Origin: CBFIGX01 sp965662265 | GTDB lineage: Bacteria; Bacteroidota; Bacteroidia; Flavobacteriales; UBA7430 | Length of the DNA stretch: 64,000 nt | Reading direction: 5' to 3' | NCBI GenBank assembly: GCA_965662265.1 | Contig: CBFIGX010000009.1 | Coordinates: 31,552 to 95,551, forward strand | In this document: positions 26,864-35,037 of the stretch, piece after piece | Layout of the letters: each line of letters begins with the position of its first letter | How positions within the stretch are numbered: the first letter of the stretch is position 1 | Program-made: the position numbers and the translations under genes | The notes under the pieces: model-generated | The model's input: only the letters and a program-made list of their open reading frames with translations | What the model was told of the DNA's origin: nothing | Database searches by the model: none

Positions 26864-28216
26864 CTAGTGTTGAGTATTAATATTCCCTTCTAAGTATTTT
26901 ATAAAAGGCCTTAAGGCGTCCCATTCAAAATTTTCTAAGGAACGTTGATAAGCATTTATTCCAGCTGTAGGAAAAGAAGCTTGCACCCCTTTTAATTCTC
27001 TCATTTGCTTTTGAAAAATGAGATGTCCATCTACATCAAATACTTCAAATGTATAGTGTAATAAAGCGGTATGCATATGATTATTGGTTAAACCTCTTGC
27101 TGTATTTGCATTTATAATTATTTGATAATGAAAGCTATCATCTTCTACCAATTCAAAACCTTTGCTTCTAAAGTAAGAACTTGCATAGGCCCGCATAATG
27201 TCTTGATCCATATCTTTATTAAGATTTAGTTCTTGCGACTTGATAGATAACTTAGGCCATAATGTTGTAACACTTAACTCTAATTGCTTTTCAGGAAATG
27301 CTAATAAATCAGAAATCCATTTAGCATTCGTTGTTGTCCAAATAAGCGATTCCCAGTCTAAAATAATACGAATAAAATGGTTCTTCCTATGAACATCAAT
27401 AGAGGAAGCATTCATTGAAATCTTTCCATTTTGATCTGAAAACACACGATCTGGTACACCTTGAATAGAACTTCTCACCCTAAAGGGTAATTGTGAAATT
27501 TCCACGTCAACAATAAAGTGCTCATCTGATATATCATTCCCCATAAGAATAATATTTCGGTGTTGTTGATTTTCGGGAATTGAAAAATTGATTGAAGAAT
27601 GAGCCTCAGACAACAACTCAAAACATAATACATCTATTGGTTTGCTCAGTTTTGGATGATTTAAAATATCATGCATATGCATTTTAAGCTTATCTAAAGC
27701 TTTTAATGCATAATGCACACGGTTAACAAAGTCATTTTTCGGATCTGACTTTAAGGCAAGTTGATAAAATGAATAGGCTTGATCTAAGGATTTTTGCCTA
27801 CGCTTATCCTTAATTTGTTCCCATAACGACTTAGATAAACTATAATACAAGTAGTAATTGTTTTCATCTTCCCAACTATTAACTAACCTATATCCTTCTA
27901 AATCTTTATGAGTTTCCATTTGTATTAAAGACTGGAATTCGTCTCTGTAGGTCTCTCCCTTGTCAACTTGATGAAAAATACTTTCACTGCTAATGCGAAC
28001 AGAAATTTCACTACTAAGGTCCATTAGAGCATTTTTTTTAGCAACAGACTGATAATCGTCATTATTCTTAGAGGCTTTGGCAATTCCTATGTAATCAAAA
28101 TCAGAAATAGGGCGAGACAACACCCAATTTGGCTTCTTAACAGATTGAGTTTCTTGTACCTGTTGTGATGAAGTACAAGAGATGAAAAGCATAAATAAAA
28201 CGATTAGATTTCTCAT
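26864..28216 (-). CDS. LPP20-like lipoprotein
   Basis: This 450-residue lipoprotein has signal LFMLFISCTSSQQ. The segment about 27-145 (KPNWVLSRP to YYLYYSLSKSLWEQ, with IGIAKASKNNDDYQSVAKKN) resembles the LPP20 family. The rest includes an all-beta part about 230-320 and a C-terminal DUF-like domain with IIINANTARGLTNNHMHTA. Function is unknown; other members are surface or periplasmic envelope proteins. Its ATG shares an A with the upstream CsgG/TPR gene's stop (TAATG), so the two lipoproteins are coupled and likely work together. Confidence 0.6.
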   Translation of the reverse strand: MRNLIVLFMLFISCTSSQQVQETQSVKKPNWVLSRPISDFDYIGIAKASKNNDDYQSVAKKNALMDLSSEISVRISSESIFHQVDKGETYRDEFQSLIQMETHKDLEGYRLVNSWEDENNYYLYYSLSKSLWEQIKDKRRQKSLDQAYSFYQLALKSDPKNDFVNRVHYALKALDKLKMHMHDILNHPKLSKPIDVLCFELLSEAHSSINFSIPENQQHRNIILMGNDISDEHFIVDVEISQLPFRVRSSIQGVPDRVFSDQNGKISMNASSIDVHRKNHFIRIILDWESLIWTTTNAKWISDLLAFPEKQLELSVTTLWPKLSIKSQELNLNKDMDQDIMRAYASSYFRSKGFELVEDDSFHYQIIINANTARGLTNNHMHTALLHYTFEVFDVDGHLIFQKQMRELKGVQASFPTAGINAYQRSLENFEWDALRPFIKYLEGNINTQH

Positions 28217-29595
28217 TAATTCTCTTCGGGGTTGTATGAGTTAATCTCATCAACAGCCATGGCACTAACCTCTTTTAAAGCAGAAATTTTAAGTGCCTCT
28301 ACAGTCTGTAGATCTCTTGAAGATTTAAGTAAGTCAGACAACCGTCTTTTATCTTTATTACTGTCGTAACGGACATCTTCAGGACTATCTTTATCTTGAG
28401 ATACCCAATCTCCAGGTATTAAGTTATTATTATTACCATCAAATGTAGCATAAGCAACACTATGTATCTTGGTACTATTTACTAAATCGGTTGCAAGAAT
28501 TTCACCTGTTTCAGTGGAAATTAATTTATATTCTATACTTAACACAACAGAGTTCTCTCCTTTGTATACGTCATAAAATACCTTTCTATATTTAGTAACT
28601 ATATCGTGCTTTTTAGTACTTGGATTGTAATACTTTTTTGCGTAAGATTCCCAACCTTTTTTCCGGGTTGGTTTTAATTTTGTTTTTTGAATGTCAATAC
28701 TTACCAAACGACCTATCAATAATGCTTTAGCTCCAAAAAGATCACCTGCTTGAGCTGCTGTCTGAGCATCAACTATCCCACTAAGACCTAATTCTTGTTC
28801 CGCGATTATAGACTCTATGTGAACTCTGTCAATAATTTTAATAAAAGGATTTTTATTTTTCACTAACAGATTTAAGAACTGTGACTCAAATGCTTTGTGC
28901 AAGTTCTTGACGTTTGTTGCATTCTCGAAGGCTAACATAGCTATAGGATATTGTCCTTCCTTTAGGGCATATGCAATAAGTTTATCTGTTTCTTTGTAAG
29001 AATTCGTTTTTTTAAATAAATAATATGCTTCCCTATACTTATTCTGCTCCAATGCTTTATTCGCCTTCCGATATATAGGCTCTAACCTCGCAAATGTTTT
29101 TAGTTCACCTGCATCTTTATAGTTAGGATTTAAACTTATTATCTCATCTAAGATGGAGATACCTGCATCAAAGTCCTCTTTATCTAAGTGCGATATGGCT
29201 TTTTGATACAAATCATCTAAATAAACCTCTACGTCTTGTTTGTAGTAATCAAAATAATAAGCAGGAACATCTAATTGAACAGAGTAACGACTTGCTGAAG
29301 TCTGATATTCTTTAACTTTTAGATAACTATATACAGCTTCTTTGTACTGGTTTAAATTATGTAGTTTAAAAAATTCAGCTAAATAGTCGTCTATAACTAA
29401 CTGACCAGTTCTCTTGAAAGCAATAGCTGCGTCTATATTATTACTCTTTCTTTGAAGAGCATTCAAATAATACGATGCAGCCTCCACATACATACCCTGC
29501 TGCTCAAATGCAAGTCCTTTTTTATACATCTTCTTTGACCCCGAACAAGCCAACAAAACAATACTAAAAGACAGAAGTAATAAGGTTTTTTTCAT
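28216..29595 (-). CDS. TPR and CsgG-domain lipoprotein
   Basis: This 459-residue lipoprotein has signal SIVLLACSGSKKM. The N-terminal half is helical with TPR-like repeats (LAFEQQGMYVEAASYYLNAL; ISHLDKEDFDAGISILDEII; NKALEQNKYREAYYLFKKT). From about 240 there is a CsgG-type domain: FIKIIDRVHIESIIAEQELG, then QTAAQAGDLFGAKALLIGRL. It may form or help an outer-membrane or periplasmic complex, but no curli genes are present, so a curli role is not implied. It is the first gene of the lipoprotein-lipoprotein-ftsE set, with a -7 box at 29612-29619. Confidence 0.7.
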   Translation of the reverse strand: MKKTLLLLSFSIVLLACSGSKKMYKKGLAFEQQGMYVEAASYYLNALQRKSNNIDAAIAFKRTGQLVIDDYLAEFFKLHNLNQYKEAVYSYLKVKEYQTSASRYSVQLDVPAYYFDYYKQDVEVYLDDLYQKAISHLDKEDFDAGISILDEIISLNPNYKDAGELKTFARLEPIYRKANKALEQNKYREAYYLFKKTNSYKETDKLIAYALKEGQYPIAMLAFENATNVKNLHKAFESQFLNLLVKNKNPFIKIIDRVHIESIIAEQELGLSGIVDAQTAAQAGDLFGAKALLIGRLVSIDIQKTKLKPTRKKGWESYAKKYYNPSTKKHDIVTKYRKVFYDVYKGENSVVLSIEYKLISTETGEILATDLVNSTKIHSVAYATFDGNNNNLIPGDWVSQDKDSPEDVRYDSNKDKRRLSDLLKSSRDLQTVEALKISALKEVSAMAVDEINSYNPEEN

Positions 29596-29611
29596 TCTAG
29601 TGAATTTTAAA

Positions 29612-29619
29612 CAAATATA
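29612..29619 (-). promoter_or_regulatory. -7 promoter box of the CsgG/LPP20/ftsE set
   Basis: TATATTTG on the minus strand, 16 bases upstream of the ATG at 29595. It is divergent from the yaaA box 37 bases away. Confidence 0.65.
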
Positions 29620-29655
29620 AAAAGATATTCATCTTAGTGCTTCATTCAATTTCTT

Positions 29656-29663
29656 TACTTTTG
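29656..29663 (+). promoter_or_regulatory. -7 promoter box of yaaA-cvfB
   Basis: TACTTTTG, an exact TAnnTTTG box, 14 bases upstream of the yaaA ATG at 29678. Confidence 0.6.
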
Positions 29664-29677
29664 TATAAACCACATTT

Positions 29678-30430
29678 ATGCATATAATTATTTCTCCCGC
29701 GAAAACACTAGATATGGAAAAGCAAGGTTTTGAAATAAATCATAGCCAATCACCATTTCTATCAGAAGCTCAAGAACTTGTAAAAGAACTTGTGAAATTG
29801 ACTAGTACTGATATTCAGAAACTAATGAAAGTAAGTGACAAAATTGCATCACTTAACGCAGAACGATATTCTAATTGGAGACTTCCTTTCACGACAGATA
29901 ATTCAAAGGCTGCTATATTTTCTTTTAAAGGCGACGTATACACTGGCATAGAAGCTACTACTTTAAGTAATGAAGAGTTAAATTACACACAAACTCACCT
30001 CAGTATTCTTTCAGGATTATATGGCTTACTCAAACCATTTGATCTTATGCAAGCTTATAGACTAGAAATGGGAACTAAACTTCAAAACAATAAAGGTAAA
30101 AACCTTTACGAATTTTGGGGAGCTAAGATTGCAAAAGAACTTAATAAGAAAGATAGTAAATGGATTATCAATTTGGCTTCTAACGAATATTTTAAGGTCG
30201 TTGACAAAACAACACTAAAAGCACGAGTTATTACTCCCATCTTTAAAGATGAGAAAAATGGCGTATATAAAGTAGTGAGTTTCTTTGCAAAAAAAGCCAG
30301 AGGCATGATGGTTCGCTACATGGCACAAAACAAAGTCTCGGATATTGAAGACATTAAGAAATTTAATCTCGGCGGGTACACATATAGCGAACAACTATCA
30401 AAAGGTAACGACTGGGTATTTATAAGATGA
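29678..30430 (+). CDS. yaaA: YaaA/UPF0246 peroxide-stress protein
   Basis: This cytosolic protein limits intracellular free iron under hydrogen peroxide stress in E. coli; the structure is a DNA-binding fold. The 250-residue sequence has the family's opening IIISPAKTLDM, then SDKIASLNAERYSNW, AIFSFKGDVYTGIEA, LSILSGLYGLLKPFDLMQAYRLEMG and the tail IKKFNLGGYTYSEQLS. It overlaps the S1-domain gene downstream by 4 bases (ATGA), so the two are coupled. Confidence 0.95.
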   Translation: MHIIISPAKTLDMEKQGFEINHSQSPFLSEAQELVKELVKLTSTDIQKLMKVSDKIASLNAERYSNWRLPFTTDNSKAAIFSFKGDVYTGIEATTLSNEELNYTQTHLSILSGLYGLLKPFDLMQAYRLEMGTKLQNNKGKNLYEFWGAKIAKELNKKDSKWIINLASNEYFKVVDKTTLKARVITPIFKDEKNGVYKVVSFFAKKARGMMVRYMAQNKVSDIEDIKKFNLGGYTYSEQLSKGNDWVFIR

Positions 30431-31278
30431 GTATCGTAGGAAAACATATTAATTTAGAAGTTGCTAGAGCATCAGAAATAGGGCTATTTTTAGATAACGA
30501 AGATCGCGAGTATGGAGGAATATTGTTACCAAAACGCTATGTACCTAAAGGAGTAGAAGTAGGTGATTATTTAGATGTTTTTATTTACAGAGATTCAGAA
30601 GATAGGATCATTGCTACCCGTCTAGAACCATATATCAAAATAGGCGAATTCGCCTACCTCACAGTGAATAAAGTTGAATCTTATGGTGCTTTTGTTGACT
30701 GGGGTTTACCTAAAGACCTATTTGTACCTATTTCTCAACAGCGGGCACTTATGGAACTTGGAGGTTACTACTTGGTGTACGCCTACATAGATGAGCAAAC
30801 AGATCGTATTGCAGCTACAGCAAAAGTTCATAGACACTTGCATAATGAGGGAGAAAACCTAGAGGTTGGACAAGAGGTAGACTTATTAATTTGTGATGAA
30901 ACAGAATTAGGAGTCAGAGTAATTGTAAACAATGAGTTCTGGGGGCTACTCTATCACAACGAAATCTTCCAATCCATAAGTGAGGGGCAAAAAACCAAAG
31001 GTTATATAAAAGGTATTCGTAATGAAGATGGAAAGATCGATGTAAGTCTTCAAAAAAGAGGCGTTGAAGAAGTTAAAGATGCAAGATCACAAATCATTGA
31101 AGCATTAGAAGATGCTGATGGGTATATTGCTCTTCATGACAAATCTGCACCAGAAGACATCTATCAAGAGTTGGAGATGAGTAAGAAAGTTTTCAAAAAA
31201 GCAATCGGAAATCTTTACAGAGATAAAATGATTATTATCGATAAAGACGGTATACGTTTACCAAAAAAAAAGAAGTAA
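30427..31278 (+). CDS. cvfB: CvfB-like S1 RNA-binding protein
   Basis: This 283-residue RNA-binding protein of the CvfB/YitL family has several S1-like domains and a C-terminal winged helix. Visible parts are EYGGILLPKRYVPKGVEVGD (first S1), FAYLTVNKVESYGAFVDWGL (second S1), GLLYHNEIFQSISEGQKTKG (third), and the C-terminal helix region SAPEDIYQELEMSKKVFKKA. In Staphylococcus the homologue affects virulence gene expression; in this organism the role is unknown. It is cotranscribed with yaaA and converges on the DEAD-box helicase gene 13 bases away. Confidence 0.9.
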   Translation: MSIVGKHINLEVARASEIGLFLDNEDREYGGILLPKRYVPKGVEVGDYLDVFIYRDSEDRIIATRLEPYIKIGEFAYLTVNKVESYGAFVDWGLPKDLFVPISQQRALMELGGYYLVYAYIDEQTDRIAATAKVHRHLHNEGENLEVGQEVDLLICDETELGVRVIVNNEFWGLLYHNEIFQSISEGQKTKGYIKGIRNEDGKIDVSLQKRGVEEVKDARSQIIEALEDADGYIALHDKSAPEDIYQELEMSKKVFKKAIGNLYRDKMIIIDKDGIRLPKKKK

Positions 31279-31291
31279 ACTAATGACGAGA

Positions 31292-32533
31292 TTATGATTT
31301 CTTTTTGAATTTAGTTTTATCCTTAAATTTAAAATTAGATCGTTTATTCTTGTTCCTATTTTTATTAGGTTTTTTACGCTTTTTTTCAGGCTCGTACAAA
31401 GGCGCATTACCTAAATGCGAAGGGAGTGGCAACTTATCTACCACCTTATCCATTAAAGCCTCGATATTAAAGAATAATATCTGATCTCTATCATTAATAA
31501 AAGTTATGGCATGCCCTTCAGAAGAATTTCTTCCTGTTCGGCCAATTCTATGAATATAATCTTCAGCATCAGAAGGAATATCATAATTAATAACCAAAGA
31601 AATTTCCTTAATATCTATTCCTCTAGAAACAATATCAGTAGCTACTAGTGTTTTAAATTTCTTAGCTTTAAATTGATTCATCACTTGCTCTCGCTCTTGT
31701 TGATCTAGATCTGAAGACATAGCTTTAGAATGGATTCCTTGTTTTTTGAGCTCGCGCTGAATGATACCTATGTTTTTTCTGGTAGATGAAAAGATAATAA
31801 CCGATTCAAAATCCATTTCCTTAAGTATATGAGCAACTAAAGGAGCCTTTTGATTGTCATAAGATAAGTAAGCTTCTTGCCTTATGGTTTCTGCAGGCTT
31901 TGATATTGCAACATTTACTCTTGCAGGATTATGAAGAATATTTTGTGCAAGTTTCACAATTTTCGGTGGCATTGTAGCAGAAAAAAGTAATGTTTGCCTC
32001 TTCTTTGGTAACTTATCAACAATACGCATAATATCATGATGAAAACCCATATCTAACATTCTATCAGCTTCATCTAATATAAGATACTCTACGCCTGAAA
32101 GATCAATTTTTGCCAACGATAAAAATGATAGTAATCTCCCGGGCGTGGCAATTATCACCTCTGTTCCCTTTTCTAACGAAGATGACTGTTGAGACCAAGT
32201 TTTACCATCTCCCCCACCATATACAGCTTGAGAACTAACTGCAGCAAAATAAGAAAACCCATCGAATTGTTGATCAATCTGCTGGGCCAATTCACGAGTA
32301 GGAGCAATAATTATCGCTCTTATCTTCTTCTTTTTTACTTTGTGTAACTCATTGAGTACAGGCAATAAAAATGCTGCTGTTTTCCCGGTACCTGTCTGAG
32401 CACAAGCAATAATGTCACGCCCATTCATAATTACAGGAATAGCTAGCTCCTGAACGGGTGTTGGTTTTTCAAAATACATGGCATCTAAGCCCTCTTGAAT
32501 GTCTGTATGAAAATTGAGTTCTTTAAATGTCAT
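31292..32533 (-). CDS. DEAD-box RNA helicase (RhlE-like)
   Basis: This cytosolic ATP-dependent RNA helicase has 413 residues. All motifs are present: Q motif FEKPTPVQELAIP, motif I ACAQTGTGKTAAFLLP, Ia APTRELAQQ, II DEADRMLDMGF, III FSATMP, V VATDIVSRGIDI and VI HRIGRTGR. A highly basic tail (KKRKKPNKNRNKNKRSN) is typical of RhlE-type enzymes that work on ribosomes or in the cold. The start at 32533 is one base after the stop of the preceding gene; the frame extends six codons further but would overlap it. Confidence 0.93.
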   Translation of the reverse strand: MTFKELNFHTDIQEGLDAMYFEKPTPVQELAIPVIMNGRDIIACAQTGTGKTAAFLLPVLNELHKVKKKKIRAIIIAPTRELAQQIDQQFDGFSYFAAVSSQAVYGGGDGKTWSQQSSSLEKGTEVIIATPGRLLSFLSLAKIDLSGVEYLILDEADRMLDMGFHHDIMRIVDKLPKKRQTLLFSATMPPKIVKLAQNILHNPARVNVAISKPAETIRQEAYLSYDNQKAPLVAHILKEMDFESVIIFSSTRKNIGIIQRELKKQGIHSKAMSSDLDQQEREQVMNQFKAKKFKTLVATDIVSRGIDIKEISLVINYDIPSDAEDYIHRIGRTGRNSSEGHAITFINDRDQILFFNIEALMDKVVDKLPLPSHLGNAPLYEPEKKRKKPNKNRNKNKRSNFKFKDKTKFKKKS

Positions 32534-32534
32534 A

Positions 32535-32747
32535 TTATTTTCTTTTTCCAAATACAGATCCTAAGATGGTCATAATCCCTTTAGCTCCCAAAAACATAGC
32601 TGTAAGCATTAATAAGCCTGCTATAACTATGTACAAGGTACTACTTAATTGCAATGCGTAGTGCATAAGCATAGGACCACCAAAAATAAAGGGAAAGGAA
32701 TAGGCTAAATAACTTAATCCTTTAATTAGTTTTTCTTTATCAACCAT
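32535..32747 (-). CDS. DUF6095 small membrane protein
   Basis: This is a 70-residue protein with two predicted transmembrane helices (about 10-32, YLAYSFPFIFGGPMLMHYAL; about 38-63, YIVIAGLLMLTAMFLGAKGI) and a basic end GKRK. It matches the pattern of DUF6095 proteins, which are largely restricted to flavobacteria. Function is unknown. The start ATG at 32747 overlaps the murQ stop by 8 bases (ATGGTTGA), and the helicase gene follows after one base, so the three genes form one coupled unit. Confidence 0.7.
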   Translation of the reverse strand: MVDKEKLIKGLSYLAYSFPFIFGGPMLMHYALQLSSTLYIVIAGLLMLTAMFLGAKGIMTILGSVFGKRK

Positions 32748-33546
32748 TATTGAATGCATTTACAGCAGCTCTTACAGAACCGTATTCTAACAAATATTTT
32801 TCAGCTTCATTTGGCTCTAAACCAGTTTGAGACGCGACCATTCTCGCACCTCTATTTACAAGTTTATTATTACTCAACTGCATATCTACCATTTTATTTC
32901 CTTTTATTCTTCCCAATTTTATCATCAAAGAGGTTGATATCATATTCAGCACCAACTTTTGAGCAGTTCCAGCTTTCATTCGAGTTGAGCCTGTAATAAA
33001 TTCTGGTCCTACAACTACTTCTATAGGAAATTCAGATACTTGAGCTATTGGTGAGTTTATATTACAAGTAATAGATCCAGTAAGAATATTATTATCTCTA
33101 CAAGATTTAAGACCAGACACTACATAAGGTGTAGTTCCTGAAGCAGCGATTCCAATGACTGAGTCCAACTCAGTTATACCATAGGAGCATAAATCTTTCC
33201 AAGCAAGAGTAGTACTATCTTCTGCAAACTCTACAGCATTTCTTATGGCGCCATCCCCTCCTGCAATAATTCCTATGACCTTATCGTGAGGTACACCAAA
33301 AGTAGGCGGACACTCCGACGCATCAAGTATTCCTAATCTACCAGAAGTGCCTGCACCGATGTAAAAAAGTCTTCCTCCGCGACGCATCCTAATCAAAACT
33401 TCTCGACAGAGTAACTCAATTGCTTGAAGCTGACTAGCAACAGCAATTGCAACTTTCTGATCTTCTTTATTTATACCTAACAGCAAGTTAGTGATAGATT
33501 GATGTTCTAAATCATCGTATAAACTATCTTCTTCTGTTGTTTTCAT
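32740..33546 (-). CDS. murQ: N-acetylmuramic acid 6-phosphate etherase
   Basis: This enzyme cleaves the lactyl ether of MurNAc 6-phosphate to give GlcNAc 6-phosphate, recycling peptidoglycan fragments in the cytosol. The SIS-domain motifs are clear: FYIGAGTSGRLGILDASECP (about 82-101), TFGVP, and GPEFITGSTRMKAGTAQKL (about 183-201). The 268-residue length is shorter than E. coli MurQ (298), lacking the last C-terminal helices, as is usual in Bacteroidota. It is the first gene of a three-gene unit with DUF6095 and the helicase. Confidence 0.95.
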   Translation of the reverse strand: MKTTEEDSLYDDLEHQSITNLLLGINKEDQKVAIAVASQLQAIELLCREVLIRMRRGGRLFYIGAGTSGRLGILDASECPPTFGVPHDKVIGIIAGGDGAIRNAVEFAEDSTTLAWKDLCSYGITELDSVIGIAASGTTPYVVSGLKSCRDNNILTGSITCNINSPIAQVSEFPIEVVVGPEFITGSTRMKAGTAQKLVLNMISTSLMIKLGRIKGNKMVDMQLSNNKLVNRGARMVASQTGLEPNEAEKYLLEYGSVRAAVNAFNNG

Positions 33547-33596
33547 ATCACTAAGAATAGAGCCTGCAATTAAAGTTTTAAATATACATATTATAA

Positions 33597-34076
33597 CTAG
33601 TACTTCCCCTTTGGTATAGAATCTATTAATGAAACTTTATTATTTTGTATTTCTTCCATAGAAATAAATGTTTCTGTTCTCCGGACACCATTTATGAGGT
33701 GAATTTTTCTTAGTATTTCTCTTGCATCAGATGAATCTAGTGCTCTTACTTTACAAAATAAACTAAATTGGCCAGTAGTAAAATCGATAACAGTAATCTG
33801 TGGTATTTTTTTTAGAGAGTTTATTACTTTTTCAAAACTCGTTGCCTTGTCTAAAAAAATTCCTAAATAAGAAGTGAATGAAAAACCAAGTATCTTATAA
33901 TCGATATTAATGGTAAAGTTTTTAATTACTCCTAAATCTTCTAATTTCTTCACTCTCACATGAACTGTGCTAGGTGAAACAAGTATTTGAGCAGCTAAAT
34001 CAGTGAAAGATATCTTAGAATTTGATGCCAATCGAGCTATAATTTGCAAGTCTACCTTGTCAATTCCGTTTTTCAT
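33597..34076 (-). CDS. Lrp/AsnC-family transcriptional regulator
   Basis: This 159-residue regulator has an N-terminal winged helix (DLQIIARLASNSKISFTDLA to LVSPSTVHVRVKKLEDLGVI, about 8-53) followed by a RAM ligand-binding domain (about 65-150, with VIDFTTGQFSLFCKVRA). Such proteins form octamers and sense amino acids. The ligand is unknown. It is divergent from the 65-codon frame and thioesterase across a 337-base gap, so it might regulate them; that is conjecture. No clean palindromic operator was seen. Confidence 0.93.
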   Translation of the reverse strand: MKNGIDKVDLQIIARLASNSKISFTDLAAQILVSPSTVHVRVKKLEDLGVIKNFTINIDYKILGFSFTSYLGIFLDKATSFEKVINSLKKIPQITVIDFTTGQFSLFCKVRALDSSDAREILRKIHLINGVRRTETFISMEEIQNNKVSLIDSIPKGKY

Positions 34077-34413
34077 AGATTATGATGAGTTTAAAAAATA
34101 ATAATATCACTTAATAATGATTAAAAATAACGAATATCATTAAAATAACATCATTTTATAAATATATTTCTTTATTAATAACAATTTAACGAATTTTACA
34201 AAAGCAAATTTATAAGAAAGAAATATATCTATAGGGTATAAATCTTCATCTATTTGTTTAGTTAATCATTCACTGTCCTGAAATGCATTGGGCAAAGGCT
34301 AAAATAATTTCACGTACTACGTGTTTAGCGGCAGACTACAGAAACAATTCCAATAAAAATTGCCTGCTTAGCCCATGCACTAAGGACCTAAAAAAACACA
34401 AAAGAAACATTAT
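34077..34413. other. 337-base intergenic region upstream of the thioesterase
   Basis: The left half (34077-34270) is very AT-rich and holds no gene; it should contain the lrp promoter. The right half holds the predicted RNA fold described separately. No tRNA was found. Confidence 0.6.
34275..34387 (+). ncRNA. Candidate structured RNA with a closing stem and two inner arms
   Basis: The outer stem pairs GTCCT (34275-34279) with AGGAC (34383-34387), then TGCATTGGGC (34284-34293) with GCCCATGCA (34371-34379) with one bulged T. An inner arm pairs GCTAAA (34298-34303) with TTTAGC (34324-34329), topped by CACG/CGTG (34311-34314 with 34320-34323). A second inner arm pairs GCAG (34331-34334) with CTGC (34364-34367), topped by CAAT/ATTG (34351-34354 with 34359-34362). 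It ends 26 bases before the 65-codon frame. Orientation is assumed from the downstream genes. It matches no family that I recognise. Confidence 0.5.
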
Positions 34414-34611
34414 ATGTACGGAGAATTAATTCACACAGAGCATTGTATAGAAACGGTATCAGAGTTTTATTTTGATGCAAGCAAAAGCACCATTACCGAA
34501 TTAAAAAACTTAACCGACAATCGGGTGAAATATTACAACTATAGTATCTCAGAATTTAAATCCATTTATCATAATTCAGGAGTAAACAAATGTTTCTACA
34601 AATTAAATTAA
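34414..34611 (+). CDS. Small hypothetical protein before the thioesterase
   Basis: This is a 65-codon frame starting MYGELIHTEHCIETVSEF and ending NKCFYKLN. It has no signal, no membrane segment and no recognised domain. It contains two Cys and is rich in Tyr and Ser. It ends 4 bases before the thioesterase ATG, and its stop (TAA, then GTGT) could allow reinitiation, so it may be a short leader peptide or a real small protein. It directly follows the candidate structured RNA. Coding status is uncertain. Confidence 0.4.
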   Translation: MYGELIHTEHCIETVSEFYFDASKSTITELKNLTDNRVKYYNYSISEFKSIYHNSGVNKCFYKLN

Positions 34612-34615
34612 GTGT

Positions 34616-35002
34616 ATGGAATTAATTTCCACCAAAGTATGTAAAAAAGGAGATATAGGAGTTCATAGCAATCTGTTTGGCGGAACTCTATTAAGCTGGG
34701 TTGATGAGGCAGGAGTCACTTTAGCAACACAATTTTGTTTTACCCCATTAATGGTAACTCTAAAAATGGAGGAGGTTACTTTCTTAACACCAATAAAGGT
34801 CAATAATCTTATCAAGATTTATGGAAAAGTGACTGCAATCGGTAATTCTACTATTACCATTTCAATTGAAGTTAGAAGATATAGTGTTTACACGAGAAAT
34901 GAAAAACTGGCACTTAGCACAAGAATGCTGTTTTGTCGAATCGATGAAGATGGGTCTTCAATACCCATAGCTAAGCATGTTAAAGAAAGGTTTAACAAAT
35001 AA
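34616..35002 (+). CDS. Hotdog-fold acyl-CoA thioesterase
   Basis: This 128-residue enzyme of the YciA/acyl-CoA thioester hydrolase group frees CoA from acyl-CoA in the cytosol. The hotdog helix motif is NLFGGTLLSWVDEAGVTLA (about 19-37), with the catalytic Asp/Glu in WVDEAG, followed by VTFLTPIKVNNLI and the beta strands ITISIEVRRYSVY. Chain-length preference cannot be read. It follows the 65-codon frame by 4 bases and converges on the E1 gene. Confidence 0.88.
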   Translation: MELISTKVCKKGDIGVHSNLFGGTLLSWVDEAGVTLATQFCFTPLMVTLKMEEVTFLTPIKVNNLIKIYGKVTAIGNSTITISIEVRRYSVYTRNEKLALSTRMLFCRIDEDGSSIPIAKHVKERFNK

Positions 35003-35037
35003 AAAATAATTTTTTCGGTATACTTGCTTGATTCTCA

